A DNA stretch of 64,000 nt from Ziziphus jujuba. Taxonomy: Eukaryota; Streptophyta; Magnoliopsida; Rosales; Rhamnaceae. Below the pieces are notes generated by a model. It was not told where the DNA came from and made no database searches. It was given only the letters and a program-made list of their open reading frames with translations. Location of the stretch: positions 47,624,001-47,688,000 of the forward strand of contig NC_083379.1 in assembly GCF_031755915.1 (NCBI RefSeq), read 5' to 3'. The translations under genes and the position numbers were made by a program. Below, in pieces: positions 59,698-64,000 of the stretch (position 1 is the stretch's first letter; the number at the start of each line of letters is the position of its first letter).

Positions 59698-61731
59698 CTC
59701 CAAGCTCTACTAAGTAATCAACTAGCTTGTTTAAGGAGAATGTATTCAATTTAAAATTTGATGGATTTAAAATGAGTTATAGACTTTAAAAGATTTGATG
59801 GACTGTTATGGAATTCTACAGACTCCATTAAGATTTTATAAGAATCCAACGAATTTAAAGCTGAATTTTATATTGACAGTTTTCTTCATAATTTTATTAT
59901 TAAAATCCTTTCAAATCTATTAAAATTTATTATTTTTTAAAATTTTTTAAAACCATTGACTTTTTAAATATTACTGAATTTTAAAAAAAATTGTATAAAA
60001 TCTTAATTGAATACATCTAAATTTTAATGGATTTTATATTGAATATCATTAAATTTGTATGTAATCCTTTAAAATCTAAATACAATATCTCTAAATATTT
60101 ATAGATTTTTAAAATTTTTTAAATTATAAATTGAATACATCCTTAAATAATTAGTAATTAGTATCAATTTTTTAAATTTATTATTATGTTAATTTTTAAA
60201 TAATATAATTAAAAACTAATCATTTATAATTTCATTTTCACCATATATAATGGACCATGTGTCGGTGTAATAAACTTGTTATATATATATATATATATAT
60301 ACGTATGGTTGAATTAATTTCATAATTTCCACAACCACAAGATTTGTTCACGTACGTAAGCAATGACGTTAGCTTGACTACGACGCAGTGAGTAGTGATG
60401 GAGCGTATCCATGTACGACATTTCCAAATCCAATCAATCCCGTAGTGTTAGGTTTGATCCATGGGAGGAGGAGTTATTCAGTAGGGCAGTGCCTCCCATA
60501 TCAGCCATACGCCCCTACGGCAAAGACATATGCCATCGATCATTATTTTTCTTTTTATTTTTTATTTTCTTTTTTGTTAAGAACACTCCGTACTGTCGAA
60601 CGTGGCGTGCCCTAGGAGCCCACCAGTCCTACGATAAATTAAACACAGATACAACACCTTTTAATGTGGTCGCAATCAACCACTAGCTGAGTTTATATGA
60701 GTTCAATTTTGCTGGTTCACTTCATCATGGCATGGGGTAATTGAACTGAGACTGACTTTCAGGTTTATAACTAGCTAGCTACTTAGAAAAATATGGAACA
60801 GAATTGATCATATTTAACGCTACATTATCAATGGCTTATATATAAACTACCAAGTAGCTAGCTTTGAATCTCATTGTTTGTGAGATCATTGTATTTAATT
60901 TATGTTCAGCATGTAGATAGTAGACGATCCCTCAGCATTTTCTTGAATTATGTATTTTTTGAGATTTATGGATCATTATTTGTACGCATGTCAACTAATT
61001 AACCGTAGAATTAAAGAAAAAAAAATTGTGGTTGCTAACCTTGTGATGATGATCAGCAAATCAAGCAAACTTATTTGTTAAAGATTTAAGCAGTTGGAAT
61101 ATAAAAATGGTTAGTAACTATAAATATGGATACAACAGAATACAATATGTATAACTCATATAACAAACAAATTAATTAACAAGTATATATTGGCTATTTT
61201 TATTTTGTTATTATTATTTTTAACAATTTGCTAGCCATGCATGGTGATTGTTAGGCCAAAGAGTAAATAAATATAGAAAGGAAATTAAATACTTTTCAGC
61301 CTAACTGATGGAAAACGCAAGGGATAGAAAAGAACCGCATTCATTAACTAGTTCAACAATATAATTTTGGACAGTGGACCAAACAAACAAACAAAAAAAC
61401 AAATAATTAAAAAAAAAAAATACCTCTTGATTGCGTGACAAAGGCAAGCTAACAAAGCCACCACCAGCTGCTTGTCCAAAATAACCTTAATTCTTATACT
61501 CTATTTAATTGTTCTGGCTTAGGCAGTTGACCAAAAACAAAATTATCTATATGTGTTAACAGTTTATAGTAACAGTAGATATGTTTCTTTGTAATACATA
61601 TCTTTATTCATACGGTTTGTATATCTTGTGTAACAGTTGGATGGTCTTTAGTTTTGGTATGTTTACCTTATTTATCTATCTCCTCTTGTTGTATTTATTA
61701 CGTATTAGTCCAATATCAATTGAATAAAGCT
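59698..61731. repeat. Duplicated spacer downstream of the headless UGT
   Basis: It corresponds to 25303-27300, with shared blocks such as 60280-60340 with 25655-25700, and 60660-60750 with 26230-26310. It is otherwise AT-rich and has no supported gene. Confidence 0.7.
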
Positions 61732-61870
61732 CTTTCACATATTTCATTGGTGTTGTATGTGTAAGCATATAGTGGCAAGTGCTGATGTAAATGAAAACTA
61801 AGCTTACATATGGTTTACTTTTGGTCTATGTTCTCTCTCTCTCTCTTTATTTATATATATATATATATAT

Positions 61871-62019
61871 ACGGAAATTCTATGGTGAGGACCGTAGTAT
61901 TAGTGACGGTTTTTTATAGTATTAACGACGGTTTCTTAGAAAATCGTCACCAATACTATGAAAAATCATCACCAATACTATGGTCCGCACGAAGACCATC
62001 CGCACCATAAACGGACTGT
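61871..62019. mobile_element. Mutator-type MITE, 149 bp
   Basis: The unit sits in a TA tract and is absent from the left duplicate (position ~162). Its left end TTCTATGGTGAGGACCGT resembles the Pack-MULE end. The right end, on the complement, reads TTTATGGTGCGGATGGT. Internal GTGACGG and CGTCACC pairs can fold back. The TA surroundings hide the target duplication. Confidence 0.6.
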
Positions 62020-62173
62020 ATATATATATATATATATGCGCATATAAAAGTACTACAATCGACAAATATAAATACCATATGATGTAATATAATGTAATCC
62101 GTTGGAAACAGAGAGTGGTAGTTGGAATTAATCAAAAATAGAAAGAAAAGAAAAATAAAATAAAATTGATGGA

Positions 62174-62360
62174 ATGGAAGAGAAAGAAGAAATAAGCGAG
62201 CAAGTATAATTGTTGGCAATCCCGATGCCAGTGCAAGGGCATATGAAGCCGATAGTACGTGCAGTTTTCCAAGCGCCCAGAGCTGGTTTCAAAGTGCAAG
62301 CTAAGGGTGGTCTCAAAGTCAAAGTGACACCGGTTTTGCCTTCATTGACCCGGAGCTTAT
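62174..62360 (+). pseudogene. UGT74-type 5' fragment, right duplicate (empty-site reference)
   Basis: The ATG at 62174 starts the same leader as at 344, with the same TAA at codon 12 (62207-62209). The sequence runs through the catalytic-His loop (VQGHMKP) to DPEL (in another frame) before the solo LTR at 62361. It contains neither the chromovirus nor the Del-like element and so defines their insertion sites. It encodes no product. Confidence 0.88.
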
Positions 62361-62824
62361 TGTCACGTTAGTGGAATTCTTGAAGCTTATCTGAAGATTC
62401 TATACTTTCCATAAGGATTTATGAAAGTTTATGAAAAATTATGAGAATTCAAGAAAAATTTAGAAGGGTTAGGAAGATTTTAGAAAATTCTAAAAAAGTT
62501 TAAAAAACTATAGAAGATTCAAGACTAACTTAGATCAATATGGTTAGTAACCTATCTAAAATAATTTTTATAAATATTTAGTAGGATGTTCTAAAATTTC
62601 ATCTAGAATTATATCAAATATATATTATCTAAAAATTTATATTCTCTAACTACATGCGAAACTCTGTAAGTTGATCTTTGATTTATGATCAACCCATATA
62701 ACCAAATATTCTAGCAATACAAACATTTTTTATATTCTTTCAAACTCTCTAAAATTCTGTTATTTCCTATTTTATTACTTTTAGCTTTTACATTATGCGC
62801 GATTACGAGGAAGGCTGATTTAGC
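62361..62824 (+). repeat. Solo LTR, right duplicate, 3' end deleted
   Basis: This is the same insertion as 17486-18008, starting TGTCACG after CTTAT. About 55-60 bp, comprising the LTR end and the second TTAT, are missing, and the sequence jumps from GATTTAGC to TGATGATGATGC. Confidence 0.82.
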
Positions 62825-63128
62825 TGATGATGATGCAACCCTCGACTATATTAATTAATTACGTACTGACAGACGGTGGATTCCATATGAATGCCAAAAT
62901 TAATTTAAGGTTGACGTTTGTTAACAGCTAATTAGGTCAACAATTCCATCAAAGAAGCTACAATTCGGATAAGGAATTAATTAAAGACGACCAAGCCGAG
63001 ACTAGCTATATAGGCTGAATCCCAATTAATAATAATATTATCATTATCAGACTCATTATCTGTAGACTGTAGTTTGTATATATGCATAATTGGCTGAATG
63101 AGAAAGAATTAAGGCTGCTGGGTGGATA

Positions 63129-63165
<37 letters not shown>

Positions 63166-64000
63166 ATATAGCAATAACCCTATTTCCGGGCCAAGCATGC
63201 CAACGGGGAGGAAGTTGCCCTGCTCTGCCCCCACTTGGACTCAAAACTCGAACATTTATAAACATTATATATACAAATTGAGTTCGGAAGTTCCGTTCCA
63301 ATGATGGCAATACCAAAATCGACTATTAATGCCAAAAGCTTAATTAATTATTTTTGAGTATGCTTAAATCTGATAAAAGAAATTCCAAATAAAATTAGGA
63401 ATTTTTGAGGGATATAGAAAGATGCAAGACTCCTTGTCTGATTTTAGGGATGAAATGGAGCTTTGTTTTATTTTATTTGATAGAGATTTCCTGATATTGA
63501 TTAATTATTCCATCGGGAATGTTCATTTGTAGGTGTGGAATTAATTAAGGTCAATCGAGGTAAGAGTGAGTACTTCATAGTATATAACAGTTAAGATGAT
63601 CAGGAAGGCCGGCCGGGATTGCAGCAAAGCGATCCATGATCACATCATTTGAGAAGTTAGGGAGGGGATCGAGCAGACGGAGACGAATAATCAAAATTAA
63701 TAAATGCAAACAACTGGATCACGAACGTGGGCTATCCTTTCCTAATTGTCAATCGGTTGTCTACTTCCGAGTCCGACAACAATATAAATGGCTTTTGTCA
63801 CTAAATCAAGTCAACTTGCTTTTCTTACCTACTTAATTACAATTATACACAATAGCTAATCGATTTATCTTTTTTCTTTTGTTTGCAAGTTTATTTAATT
63901 TGATTTCTACTTACTTCTCGGTTTCTCTTTTCTTCTTTAATCTTTTTGGTTTTTAAGATTCCCATTGCATTTTAATAAAAGACTCTGATTTTATATACAA

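Larger units (their letters stand above)
61732..64000 (+). repeat. Right copy of the tandemly duplicated UGT segment
   Basis: The segment aligns with 1-409, 6170-6290 and 17476-19186 of the left copy once transposons are skipped. It reaches the window edge at the base equivalent to about 19186, so the duplication continues beyond. It lacks the two gypsy elements and carries its own MITE and a small deletion. Confidence 0.92.

Noticed and set aside
1..64000. CRISPR arrays, bacterial operons, rRNA or tRNA genes
   Set aside because: None was seen. The direct repeats here are LTRs, segment duplications and microsatellites. Primer binding sites match a tRNA end but are only retroelement signals.

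Overview
The window is nuclear DNA of a flowering plant, most likely a eudicot. It is AT-rich, its genes carry introns with GT/AG borders, and it is packed with Ty3/gypsy and copia-like LTR sequences, hAT and Mutator-like DNA transposons, and family-1 UDP-glycosyltransferase (UGT74-type) genes. The species cannot be named from sequence alone.

The backbone is a tandem UGT74 cluster in which one copy looks functional and the others are dead. The intact gene is 23232-25302 (two exons, full 44-residue PSPG box). A second UGT type follows it at 27527 but is cut by an LTR. A third gene (35124-42271) has a nonsense codon and a complete chromovirus inserted inside its PSPG box. A headless exon 2 (58954) and two 5' fragments (344 and 62174) complete the set, with a 42-codon scrap at 33565. 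The block gene type A - spacer - gene type B is duplicated: 25303-27526 matches 59698-62173. The segment at 1-19186, without its transposons, matches 61732-64000, which runs off the right edge.

Transposons explain most of the length. Two chromovirus-type elements (410-6169, old; 36340-41990, young) and a minus-strand, long-LTR Del/Tekay-like element (6291-17475) all interrupt UGT exons. The long-LTR family occurs six times as LTRs (two of the Del-like element, three further LTRs at 8586, 28908 and 51901, and one truncated copy at 28136). Twice one copy sits inside another. Because 62174-62360 is an uninterrupted copy of the same UGT fragment, the insertion sites can be read to the base and the events put in order.

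The accessory block 42.7-58.9 kb has a different character. It holds fragments of unrelated host genes (LETM1-like, CDC27B/HOBBIT, SKIP, an S-domain receptor kinase and a peroxisomal 3-ketoacyl-CoA thiolase) together with a nearly intact FAR1/MURA-type transposase gene (49301-51690). A long terminal-inverted-repeat-like sequence at 47875-48065 lies upstream of the transposase. Related termini bound a 1.3-kb element at 57618-58914 that carries the thiolase fragment (a Pack-MULE) and a 149-bp MITE at 61871-62019. I regard this putative transposase source, gene-carrying passenger and miniature derivative, all within 14 kb, as the most interesting system here.

All alignments were made by eye. Family names rest on recognised motifs, not on database searches.
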